A stretch of DNA of 5,283 bases from an uncultured Muribaculaceae bacterium (GCA_910578035.1 CAJTOB010000087.1:1-5283); one strand, 5' to 3'. Numbered from the stretch's first letter, positions 1 to 4,593 are shown. Numbers and translations are program-made. The notes: generated by a model not told the origin, from the sequence alone.

Positions 1-344
1 GCCGCTTTTATTATCTTTTTCCGACGAATTATTCTCCCGCTCCTTTTCAGTTTGCGGAAATTGCTGAAATTACGCTCGATGAACCGCAATACGTCCGATT
101 CGCGATAGAACGTCTTGTGATAGATCATCTGGCAGGGCAAATCCCCGGAAGTACGATACCGTTGCAGCGTGCGTTTCGAGATGTTGGGCATCTTGCACAA
201 GTCGTAATTGTCCAGCAGTCTGTCGCCGTCGGGCAAAACGGAGTGGTTCTGTTCCGCGGCGGGCGTGCACAACTCCTCGATACGCTCCAACCGCTTGGCG
301 AGACGTTGCATCCAGTTGTCGAAATACTCCCTGTCCAACATCAT
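1..344 (-). CDS. Small helix-turn-helix protein, second of a tandem pair (partial, C-terminus off window)
   Basis: The minus-strand frame opens at 344 with two consecutive ATG codons (MMLDREYFDNW) and stays open for 114 codons to the window edge, so the C-terminus is missing. Residues about 1-25 look like an amphipathic helix or short coiled coil (WMQRLAKRLERIEELC). Residues about 42-95 resemble a MerR/HTH_17-type DNA-binding fold, with LDNYDLCKMPNISKRTLQRY as the helix-turn-helix and a following wing plus helix (FYRESDVLRFIERNF). The tail is very basic (RSGRIIRRKK). It starts 6 bp after the stop of the upstream HTH gene and shares its layout (N-terminal helix, then an SKRTLQR/SPRTLQR motif), so the two are probably cotranscribed paralogues. 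Such pairs are common in Bacteroidales integrative elements, where some (Xis2c/Xis2d of CTnDOT) act as excision factors. That role here is inference; a transcriptional regulator is equally possible. Confidence 0.8.
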   Translation of the reverse strand, partial: MMLDREYFDNWMQRLAKRLERIEELCTPAAEQNHSVLPDGDRLLDNYDLCKMPNISKRTLQRYRTSGDLPCQMIYHKTFYRESDVLRFIERNFSNFRKLKRSGRIIRRKKIIKA

Positions 345-350
345 GGCCGC

Positions 351-638
351 CTACTCTTTACGCCGGTTCACGGAACGTTCGTGCAACACCCGTTTGATGT
401 CGCCCAATGTATAATAGAGTTTATGGTTCAGAGACGAATAGGAGATTACCCGATCCGACCGCAACCGCTGCAACGTGCGAGGGCTGATGCCCAGATACCG
501 GCATACTGTCTTACCGTCCACCCAATCGTCGTCCGGCGGAGTGTTTGGCAGTTTCTTACTTGCAAGAGCTCGTTCTACTTTTTCGATACGCACCACGAGT
601 TCCTTACAGGCTTTTGCTCCGATAATAATTACTTTCAT
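351..638 (-). CDS. Small helix-turn-helix protein, first of a tandem pair
   Basis: A 95-residue protein starting MKVIIIGAKACKEL. I chose the ATG at 638 over the in-frame ATG at 665 because an AAAGGA-like site lies just upstream and a promoter-like CCTTTGC motif overlaps the region before it; the family also usually begins with M-x-V-hydrophobic. Residues about 14-28 form a short helix (ELVVRIEKVERALAS), residues 45-75 hold the HTH (WVDGKTVCRYLGISPRTLQR), and a wing follows (ISYSSLNHKLYYTLGDIKRVL). This architecture matches small HTH_17/MerR-like proteins of Bacteroidales conjugative and mobilizable elements, some of which are recombination directionality factors. No integrase or mobilization gene is visible in the window. 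It is followed after 6 bp by a second HTH gene. Its ATG overlaps, as ATGA, the TGA that closes the degenerate ilvE-like frame upstream. Confidence 0.85.
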   Translation of the reverse strand: MKVIIIGAKACKELVVRIEKVERALASKKLPNTPPDDDWVDGKTVCRYLGISPRTLQRLRSDRVISYSSLNHKLYYTLGDIKRVLHERSVNRRKE

Positions 639-661
639 AATCCTTTGTCGTTTTGTCTGTT

Positions 662-695
662 GCAAAGGTCGGAGCTATAAGAACAGAAAGAACCC
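662..695 (-). promoter_or_regulatory. Possible promoter of the HTH gene pair
   Basis: On the minus strand the bases GACCTTTG, ending near 663, resemble the Bacteroidetes -7 consensus TAnnTTTG with the first base mismatched. A GTT/TTC-rich stretch about 20 bp upstream could serve as a weak -33. The distance to the ATG at 638 is about 25 bp, similar to the 30 bp seen for the regulator and efflux genes in this window. The match is imperfect, so this is tentative. Confidence 0.3.
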
Positions 696-697
696 AT

Positions 698-1004
698 GTC
701 CGGACGTTCAACCTTCATACCCATATCAGCGGCGAGTGTCATGAGGCTGCCATTTGTTATTGACGGAAGAATTGACGTAGATCCAGGCGTTATACTAGGT
801 GTTGTTTTTTATCCCGAAGAAATTTGCTGCACCACATTCATCAATATATTTCTTCTCTTTGGCATCGAGATAAAACTCGCAGGAATAACCTAAATCGTGA
901 GCTTCTTTGTTGGCCCGAAGACTTGCGGCATCATTCCCACCTACTTTGAAAATGCCGGTTCCCAGAGGTGCGGCACCATCGTGGCTCGCTGAAGCAATAT
1001 AAAC
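698..1004 (-). pseudogene. ilvE: Internal fragment of branched-chain amino acid aminotransferase, frameshifted
   Basis: Read on the minus strand from 1004, the frame gives VYIASASHDGAAPLGTGIFK, then motifs typical of Bacteroidetes IlvE: KVGGN-AASLRAN, AHDLGYSCEFYLDAKEKKYI and DECGAANFFGIKNN. It stops at TAG 795-797. One frame over, the homology resumes at once (TPGSTSILPSITNGSLMTLA, then DMGMKVERP) down to about 700, so a 1-bp insertion near 794-798 breaks the gene. The family enzyme is a fold-type IV PLP transaminase of about 340 residues. Only about 105 central residues remain: the N-terminal part and C-terminus are absent. Some normally conserved positions look changed, for example NDAAS where NYAAS is expected, and NGSL for NKSL. 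The right end overlaps the ORF of a truncated Met gamma-lyase-like gene in another frame. It is almost certainly nonfunctional. Identification is from remembered family sequences, not a search. Confidence 0.8.
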
Positions 1005-1306
1005 TCATCTTTGCGTACAACATACTTCTTTCGTCCACCGGTTAATGCAGCCTGTCCGCTTGAAGTAAGCATTGCACTATTTCCTCCTTCAAGCTCTGCA
1101 ATTTTAGTCGCAACATATTCATTTGTCGGATTTTGAAGTCTGCTATAATAGAAACCGTCTTCTTCGAGGTCAAACAACCTCGCCATCTGATCGGTGGATT
1201 CATATTTGAACGTTGTGCTTTGATATATCGGCAAAACACGAGGCTCTCCATTTTTGGGGTTCCACCCTGCTTGTACACATTGGGTACCTGTTTTATATTG
1301 TGCCAT
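941..1306 (-). pseudogene. 5'-terminal fragment of methionine gamma-lyase / O-acetylhomoserine sulfhydrylase-type PLP enzyme
   Basis: The frame starts at ATG 1306 (MAQYKTGTQCVQAGW; further in-frame ATGs lie at 1312 and 1324) and reads as a normal Cys/Met-metabolism PLP enzyme for 87 residues. It contains LPIYQSTTFKY, the phosphate-binding YSRLQNPT motif (Tyr54, Arg56) and LEGG--AMLTSSGQAA. Homology ends abruptly at about 1046. The remaining 34 codons (LTGGRKKYVVRK... to TAG 941-943) do not continue the family; their last part is the ilvE-like remnant read out of frame. Family members are about 400-430 residues and need a Schiff-base lysine near residue 210, which is lost here, so no catalysis is expected. 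The gene is divergent from an intact Lrp/AsnC regulator, a common arrangement for regulators of amino-acid catabolic enzymes. Which reaction the parent enzyme performed (Met degradation or homocysteine synthesis) cannot be told from the N-terminus. Confidence 0.82.
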
Positions 1307-1324
1307 GTCCATGCGTTTTAGCAA

Positions 1325-1519
1325 TAAACTCGGCGTAAAATTACTAAAACAGGAAATATCAAAAGATAATTGGTTTAAAATCAGCGTTTTTCACTGCACG
1401 GATATTGTCCAAACAAACTTTGCACTGTTTTACAGCTACAATATCATTAAATTCAGCAAAAAGCAAGGTTTGCGATATATAATCCCACTGCAAATAGTTT
1501 AATTTTCAAGATTTATCAC
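1325..1519. promoter_or_regulatory. Divergent intergenic region between truncated PLP enzyme and Lrp regulator
   Basis: This AT-rich region has no ORF of interest. On the minus strand, TATCTTTTG (1359-1367) is one base longer than the Bacteroidetes -7 consensus and could be the old promoter of the truncated enzyme gene. TTTGC/GCAAA half-sites recur at 1419-1423, 1456-1460, 1469-1473 and 1490-1494; the last two form an inverted pair 16 bp apart just upstream of the regulator promoter. Lrp-family proteins often autoregulate and bind divergent intergenic regions, so these may be operator half-sites. That is inference. Confidence 0.35.
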
Positions 1520-1527
1520 TAATTTTG
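1498..1527 (+). promoter_or_regulatory. Promoter of the Lrp/AsnC regulator gene
   Basis: TAATTTTG at 1520-1527 matches the Bacteroidetes -7 element TAnnTTTG exactly. A TTT at 1498-1500 sits 19 bp upstream as a weak -33. The ATG at 1557 is 30 bp downstream, the same distance as in the efflux gene of this window. Confidence 0.6.
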
Positions 1528-1556
1528 CACTTGAATACAAAGAATAATCACTACAA

Positions 1557-2024
1557 ATGGATGCTATTGCACTTGACAACACCGATATCAAACTTCTGAA
1601 ACTTTTACAAGAAAACTCCAAACGCCCTATAAAAGAACTGGCAAAACTTGTCAATTTATCAGCAACACCTGTTGCCGACAGAATAAAAAGACTTGAAAAG
1701 GAAGGGTATATCAGAAGATACTCTGCTATTCTATCAAATGCGAAACTCAATAAAGGATTTGTCGTTTTTTGTAATGTAAAACTCAAACAGCATACACGCG
1801 AATACCGAAGTCGTTTCATTAAAACCGTCTCTAAAATTGAAGACATAACGGAATGTTATAACATTTCCGGCGAATATGATTTTATGCTAAAAATATATGC
1901 ACAGAGTATGGAGCATTATAAGAATTTCATCGTTGAAATGCTTAATACCGAAGAAAGCATAGGGTGCCTTCAAAGCATATTCGCTATGGAAGAAATCAAA
2001 CAAACTAATAGTATTCCCTTTTGA
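1557..2024 (+). CDS. Lrp/AsnC family transcriptional regulator
   Basis: A complete 155-residue protein, the normal length for the family. Residues 6-55 form the AsnC-type winged HTH (LDNTDIKLLKLLQENSKRPI, then ELAKLVNLSATPVADRIKRL with EGYI closing the wing). Residues about 65-148 form the RAM effector-binding domain, with the characteristic ISGEYDFMLKI at 103-113 and a terminal strand (LQSIFAMEEIK). Family members bind DNA as dimers or octamers, sense amino acids such as leucine or methionine, and usually control genes of amino-acid metabolism including a divergent neighbour. Here the divergent neighbour is a truncated PLP enzyme of Cys/Met metabolism, followed by an ilvE remnant, so the likely local target is gone while the regulator is intact. 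The gene is clearly AT-rich, unlike the GC-rich genes on the right side of the window. A canonical -7 element lies 30 bp before the ATG; no strong Shine-Dalgarno is present, as usual in Bacteroidetes. Confidence 0.93.
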   Translation: MDAIALDNTDIKLLKLLQENSKRPIKELAKLVNLSATPVADRIKRLEKEGYIRRYSAILSNAKLNKGFVVFCNVKLKQHTREYRSRFIKTVSKIEDITECYNISGEYDFMLKIYAQSMEHYKNFIVEMLNTEESIGCLQSIFAMEEIKQTNSIPF

Positions 2025-2026
2025 TT

Positions 2027-2055
2027 TTTGTTCTTACCAGATTTTTGTAACTTTG
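2027..2055 (+). promoter_or_regulatory. Promoter-like motif just downstream of the Lrp gene
   Basis: TAACTTTG at 2048-2055 matches the TAnnTTTG consensus, with TTTG at 2027-2030 as a possible -33 (17 bp gap, slightly short). No gene follows in this direction for about 100 bp except an inverted repeat, so it would drive a short RNA or be a chance match in AT-rich DNA. Confidence 0.3.
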
Positions 2056-2070
2056 TACCGATAGTTATTT

Positions 2071-2120
2071 GAATAAGTAAAAAACATAGTGGCTTAAAAC
2101 ACCAAATAAATTACTTATCC
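2071..2120. repeat. Imperfect inverted repeat downstream of the Lrp gene
   Basis: GAATAAGTAA (2071-2080) pairs with TTACTTATCC (2111-2120), 9 of 10 positions, around a 30-nt loop. It could be a weak terminator for the regulator gene (stop 47 bp upstream) or the core of a small RNA, but there is no U-tract after it in either direction. Confidence 0.4.
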
Positions 2121-2186
2121 ATTGCCTTCTTTCATGCGATTTTCTTCTAAATCGTTTATACCCAAATAAATATCTTCGGGTTATCT

Positions 2187-2194
2187 CAAAGATA
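2187..2194 (-). promoter_or_regulatory. Minus-strand promoter-like motif beside the poly-A tract
   Basis: On the minus strand TATCTTTG (2194-2187) matches TAnnTTTG, and the T18 tract directly upstream could supply an AT-rich -33 region. It would transcribe towards the 3' end of the Lrp gene. No gene is visible on that strand, so function is unproven. Confidence 0.25.
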
Positions 2195-2211
2195 AAAAAA
2201 AAAAAAAAAAA
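2194..2211. repeat. A18 homopolymer tract
   Basis: There are eighteen consecutive A bases, directly preceded by a small hairpin (TTATCT-CAA-AGATAA, 2181-2195). In the frame that continues into FISUMP cassette 1 the tract reads as six Lys codons. It marks an abrupt change from AT-rich to GC-rich DNA. Such tracts are length-unstable in replication and also prone to sequencing or assembly error. Confidence 0.85.
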
Positions 2212-2439
2212 CGGCGATTCGCACAATTTGGCCCCGATCCGCCGGTTCCCGCCCCGGGCCACCGCTTGTTTGATCTGCTTCCTGGTGGTTTGTGGGCCAT
2301 AGGCAATATGGGATGCGTTTGGTCTTCTTCGACCGCGGGAGGTAATAGTAATTATTTAAGTTACAGCATGAACCATGCCAATGGTCGAGACGCGCTCTGT
2401 CGTGCCTACGGTTTTCAGTTGCGTTGCCTCTCGGAATAA
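2212..2439 (+). pseudogene. FISUMP (Fib_succ_major) C-terminal segment, cassette 1, no start
   Basis: The frame ending at TAA 2437-2439 reads PAPGHR...GGLWAIGNMGCVWSSS, then TAGGNSNYLSYSMNHANGRD and AYGFQLRCLSE. This is the C-terminal part of the Fibrobacter succinogenes major paralogous (FISUMP) domain of Bacteroidales surface or lipoprotein genes: G-[YH]-R opening, W-S-S-S core, and [FL]QLRCLSE end. There is no N-terminal part, signal peptide or suitable start. The frame is open upstream through the A18 tract to a TAA at 2167. The expected RFPAPG motif appears only with a shift: RFP is encoded in the next frame at 2243-2251, consistent with loss of one G. Recognizable homology begins near 2243-2248. 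A related segment with nearly the same ends lies at 4606-4812. It may be a decayed gene tail or a silent recombination donor; an expressed protein is unlikely. Confidence 0.72.
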
Positions 2440-2442
2440 ACG
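2408..2442 (+). repeat. 35-bp direct repeat, copy 1 (end of FISUMP cassette 1)
   Basis: It is identical at 34 of 35 positions to 4778-4812; the one difference is T/C at 2413/4783. It encodes the LQLRCLSE end, the stop codon and three bases beyond. The two copies are in the same orientation, 2,370 bp apart. Confidence 0.9.
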
Positions 2443-2516
2443 GAGGTGCGTGCTCGCGGTGGACAATGGGCTGGAACTACCCCAAACAACAGGCAGCCTG
2501 GAACCTATCTGTACTC

Positions 2517-2549
2517 CTGCGGTTCGCAGAACCGCGCGGGCCTCCGACC
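2517..2549 (-). repeat. Hairpin element copy A (TCTGCGA loop family)
   Basis: The minus strand reads GGTCGGAGGC, then CCGCGCGG, then a hairpin GCGGTTC-TGC-GAACCGC (plus coordinates 2519-2535) followed by AG. The same series occurs on the plus strand at 2842-2880 with a 6-nt insertion and a stem that differs by one compensated base pair (T-A here, C-G there). Confidence 0.65.
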
Positions 2550-2594
2550 CCACCGAAACAACATCCCACTTATCGGCTAAAATGTCGAGAGCAA

Positions 2595-2638
2595 CCTGTC
2601 GCCCATCCCACCGAGCGGCTTCGCCGCTGGGCGACAGG
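2595..2638. repeat. Nested stem-loop
   Basis: The outer arms CCTGTCGCCC (2595-2604) and GGGCGACAGG (2629-2638) are perfect complements. Inside, AGCGGC-TTC-GCCGCT (2614-2628) forms a second perfect hairpin that abuts the outer stem on its 3' side, leaving a 9-nt bulge on the 5' side. The shape is typical of a structured RNA or a cruciform-forming element. Confidence 0.6.
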
Positions 2639-2641
2639 GCC

Positions 2642-2683
2642 GGCAGTTCGAAGAACCGCAAAAGCACGCCCCATTGAACTGCC
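2642..2683. repeat. Inverted repeat GGCAGTTC/GAACTGCC
   Basis: The 8-bp arms at 2642-2649 and 2676-2683 are perfectly complementary around 26 nt. An alternative short hairpin with a GAA loop (2643-2659, one mismatch) uses the same left arm, so two competing folds are possible. It directly follows the nested stem-loop. Confidence 0.45.
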
Positions 2684-2833
2684 CCATTCTACGATGTTCG
2701 TCCTCGGGCACACCTTAATTAAAACTGTTCGCCGCCAGCGGAGGCGCAACGAAGCGCAACCAAGCCTGAGAAAATGCAAGTACTTTAGCGGGTCGAAGCC
2801 TGCGGGGCATAAAACGAGCATGGCGAGTTGCGG

Positions 2834-2851
2834 GCCTCCGCGGTCGGAGGC
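2834..2851. repeat. Hairpin GCCTCCG-CGGT-CGGAGGC
   Basis: A perfect 7-bp inverted repeat with a 4-nt loop; its right arm is also the first part of hairpin element copy B. Confidence 0.5.
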
Positions 2852-2880
2852 TTCGGCCCGCGCGGCTCTGCGAGCCGCAG
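2842..2880 (+). repeat. Hairpin element copy B (TCTGCGA loop family)
   Basis: GGTCGGAGGC, a 6-nt insertion TTCGGC, CCGCGCGG, then the hairpin GCGGCTC-TGC-GAGCCGC (2862-2878) and AG. It is the inverted counterpart of copy A at 2517-2549. The single stem difference is compensated on both sides, which preserves pairing. Confidence 0.65.
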
Positions 2881-2916
2881 AAGCTCAGCCCATTCACCAC
2901 TCAAATCTTGTGAGTT

Positions 2917-2967
2917 CGTCCTCGGCGCCCCCCTCGCGCCGCTGATGCGTCACCCGCGCCGAGGACG
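2917..2967. repeat. 12-bp perfect inverted repeat
   Basis: CGTCCTCGGCGC (2917-2928) and GCGCCGAGGACG (2956-2967) are exact reverse complements separated by 27 nt. The left arm lies in a 12-nt direct repeat, GTTCGTCCTCGG, also found at 2696-2707. The right arm abuts the hairpin at 2968-2984. Confidence 0.6.
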
Positions 2968-2984
2968 GCGATTCTGCGAATCGC
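2968..2984. repeat. Hairpin GCGATTC-TGC-GAATCGC
   Basis: A perfect 7-bp stem with a TGC loop. It keeps the central TCTGCGA of elements A and B but has a different outer stem, so it may be a third, more diverged member of that family. Confidence 0.5.
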
Positions 2985-3011
2985 GCTAATCGCTCTCGCC
3001 CCAGTCTCCGC

Positions 3012-3064
3012 CCCGTGTCCGCCTCACTGCGGCTCCGCTTTCGCTCCGCCGCACTTGCCACGGG
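3012..3064. repeat. Long-range inverted repeat CCCGTG/CACGGG
   Basis: The 6-bp arms at 3012-3017 and 3059-3064 enclose a GCGGC/GCCGC pair with internal CG-CTTT-CG symmetry. It is weaker than the neighbouring hairpins and could be chance in GC-rich DNA. Confidence 0.3.
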
Positions 3065-3094
3065 TGATTGTCGAGCTCTGTTCCGCGCGCTGAC

Positions 3095-3135
3095 GGAAAT
3101 CTTATTCAAAGCGCAAGACGCTTTGAATGATTTCC
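3095..3135. repeat. 17-bp stem-loop with 2-nt bulge
   Basis: GGAAATC (3095-3101), a TT bulge, then ATTCAAAGCG (3104-3113) pair with CGCTTTGAAT (3119-3128) and GATTTCC (3129-3135) around a 5-nt loop. All 17 pairs are canonical. This is the strongest hairpin in the block. It lacks a U-tract, so it is not a typical intrinsic terminator. Confidence 0.65.
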
Positions 3136-3233
3136 TACTTCAGCGGTCGCGCGCGGTCGAGCTTTGACCCGCCTAAAACTGGCCTCGGGCCGCGCGGGCC
3201 CCACTTAATAAGGCAGAGAGAACCCGAACAAAA

Positions 3234-3271
3234 CACCCAACGGGTGCGGGGACGGGAAATGCTGCGCATTT
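3234..3271. repeat. Two small triloop hairpins in tandem
   Basis: CACCC-AAC-GGGTG (3234-3246) and AAATGC-TGC-GCATTT (3257-3271) lie 10 bp apart. The 13-mer GGCAGCCTCTACC follows at 3276-3288; it also occurs 52 bp after the stop of FISUMP cassette 2. Confidence 0.45.
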
Positions 3272-3340
3272 CTGCGGCAGCCTCTACCTCAATAACGCCG
3301 CGGTAGCAGCCCAACTCCCGGGCCGTGCGAACTCACGCCC

Positions 3341-3371
3341 TTGCGTAGCTGAGAGCAGCCGATTATCTTTG
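3341..3371 (+). promoter_or_regulatory. Promoter of the TolC-family efflux gene
   Basis: TTG at 3341-3343 and TATCTTTG at 3364-3371 are separated by 20 bp, matching the Bacteroidetes -33/-7 promoter (TTG, TAnnTTTG). The ATG at 3401 lies 30 bp downstream, with an A-rich leader and no Shine-Dalgarno site. Confidence 0.75.
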
Positions 3372-3400
3372 CAAAACGAAAACAAACGAAACCCCGATCG

Positions 3401-4579
3401 ATGAAAAAAAAGCGTCATATTTTCCTCACCCTCTGGCTCGCCACAGCCGGAGCCATCGGAATCGCAACCGCTCAAACCGCCGACTACGCCGCTTTTTTGC
3501 GTGAAGTCGCCGCACGGAGCCCCCAACTCGCAGCTGCCGAGAAAGAGCACACCGCCTCCGTGCGCCAGCTGCGTACCGGCCTCGCTCCCGACGATCCGTC
3601 CGTGGCACTGGAATACTATTTCGTCGGTGAAACCCGCTACGAACTCGCCTTCGAACAATCCTTCGACTTCCCCACCGTCTACCACCAGCGCAATAAAATC
3701 AGCAAGTTAGGCATTTCGAAAGCCGAGCAGGAGCACCGCACCGCTCAACGCGCCGTGATGGGCGAAGTATCGGACGCCTATCTGCGCCTCGTCTACGCCG
3801 CCGAGCGGATCGAGATTTTCAGCCGTCGGCGCGACGCCCTGCGCCAAGCCGTCGAACTCTACCAGAAAGGGATCGAAAACGGCAGCACGACCCTGATCGA
3901 GCTGCGCAACGCCGGGATGCTGCTGACCGAAGCCGCCGACAATCTCGCCGTCGCCGAAGCCGAACACGCCGAAGCCGCTTTAGCGCTGGCCCAGCTGAAC
4001 GGCGGTACCGCCATCGCCGCACAAGGCTACCCTACCTTCGCCTTCAGCGGCACACGCGACGAATTCGTACAAGCCGCCCTGGCCGCCGACTACGAACTCG
4101 AAGCCGCCGCCATCGACACCCTGATCGCCCGTCGCACCCTGAAACTGAGCCGACAAGCCTGGTTGCCGAAACTGACCGTCGGCTACAAAGTCGAAATCGA
4201 AGGCCACAAAGGCACCAACGCACTGCTGGCCGGCATCTCGCTTCCGCTGTGGCAGAACATCGGCAGCACCCGGGCAGCCAAAGCCGCCCGGGATGCGGCC
4301 GAAGCCCGGCATGAAGCCGTCGCCACGCAGGCCGAAGCACGTCTGAAAGCCCTGTACGAACGGTTCCGGATTCTCTCCTCCACCCTGGTGACCCGACAGA
4401 CCGCTCACGCGTCGGACAACTACCCGCAACTCATCGAAAAAGCCATTAAGGGGGGCGAATTGACCGCCATCGACGCCCTGCTGGCCCTCTCCGAGTGGTA
4501 CGCCTTGAGCGACAACCTCACCACCCTGAAATACGAAGTGGCTCAGGCCGGAGCCGCCATGGCCCTGTGCCTGCTTTAG
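3401..4579 (+). CDS. TolC family outer membrane efflux protein (CusC/CzcC-like)
   Basis: A complete 392-residue protein. Residues 1-25 are a signal peptide: a basic MKKKRH start, a hydrophobic core, and a likely cut near ATAQ-TADY. The mature part has two homologous outer-membrane-factor repeats rich in Ala/Glu/Leu heptads (about 26-205 and 215-392), with conserved-looking pieces such as RSPQLAAAEKE, the strand around PSVALEYYF, GEVSDAYLRLVYA, LYQKGIENGSTTLIELRNA, and in the second half LPKLTVGYKVEIEGH with GISLPLWQN. TolC proteins form trimeric outer-membrane beta-barrels with a periplasmic alpha-tunnel and pair with RND or ABC pumps; the length and style fit the CusC/CzcC-like metal-efflux branch. 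No adaptor (CusB) or pump (CusA) follows: 15 bp after the stop begins the open frame of a FISUMP segment. It may work with a pump encoded elsewhere, or be an orphan of a broken operon. Substrate cannot be inferred. Confidence 0.9.
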   Translation: MKKKRHIFLTLWLATAGAIGIATAQTADYAAFLREVAARSPQLAAAEKEHTASVRQLRTGLAPDDPSVALEYYFVGETRYELAFEQSFDFPTVYHQRNKISKLGISKAEQEHRTAQRAVMGEVSDAYLRLVYAAERIEIFSRRRDALRQAVELYQKGIENGSTTLIELRNAGMLLTEAADNLAVAEAEHAEAALALAQLNGGTAIAAQGYPTFAFSGTRDEFVQAALAADYELEAAAIDTLIARRTLKLSRQAWLPKLTVGYKVEIEGHKGTNALLAGISLPLWQNIGSTRAAKAARDAAEARHEAVATQAEARLKALYERFRILSSTLVTRQTAHASDNYPQLIEKAIKGGELTAIDALLALSEWYALSDNLTTLKYEVAQAGAAMALCLL

Positions 4580-4593
4580 CATGAGGCTATTAA

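Larger units (their letters stand above)
2443..3340. other. GC-rich gene-free block with dense inverted repeats
   Basis: About 900 bp with no credible protein gene: the open frames on both strands are low-complexity Arg/Ala/Pro-rich readings of GC-rich DNA with no family signature and no start signals. The block contains many short perfect inverted repeats, listed separately at 2519-2535, 2595-2638, 2642-2683, 2834-2851, 2862-2878, 2917-2967, 2968-2984, 3012-3064, 3095-3135, 3234-3246 and 3257-3271. Several have 3-nt loops. I do not recognise it as rRNA, tRNA, tmRNA, RNase P or SRP RNA. It may hold structured RNAs or several copies of small interspersed palindromic elements. Confidence 0.6.

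Noticed and set aside
117..680. 187-codon plus-strand open frame at the left end
   Set aside because: It is antisense to two HTH genes with recognisable motifs, and has no promoter or family match.
2739..2760. Short tandem GCGCAACGA/GCGCAACCA
   Set aside because: Only two imperfect 10-bp units; too little to call a repeat element.
2375..3109. Several open frames of 60-173 codons on both strands in the GC-rich block
   Set aside because: They overlap each other in different frames, are dominated by Arg/Ala/Pro/Ser typical of GC-rich non-coding DNA, show no domain motif, and run across the hairpins.
2443..3340. Known structured RNA (RNase P, tmRNA, SRP RNA, tRNA) in the hairpin block
   Set aside because: I could not find the conserved core sequences of these RNAs, nor a T-arm plus anticodon arrangement, on either strand.
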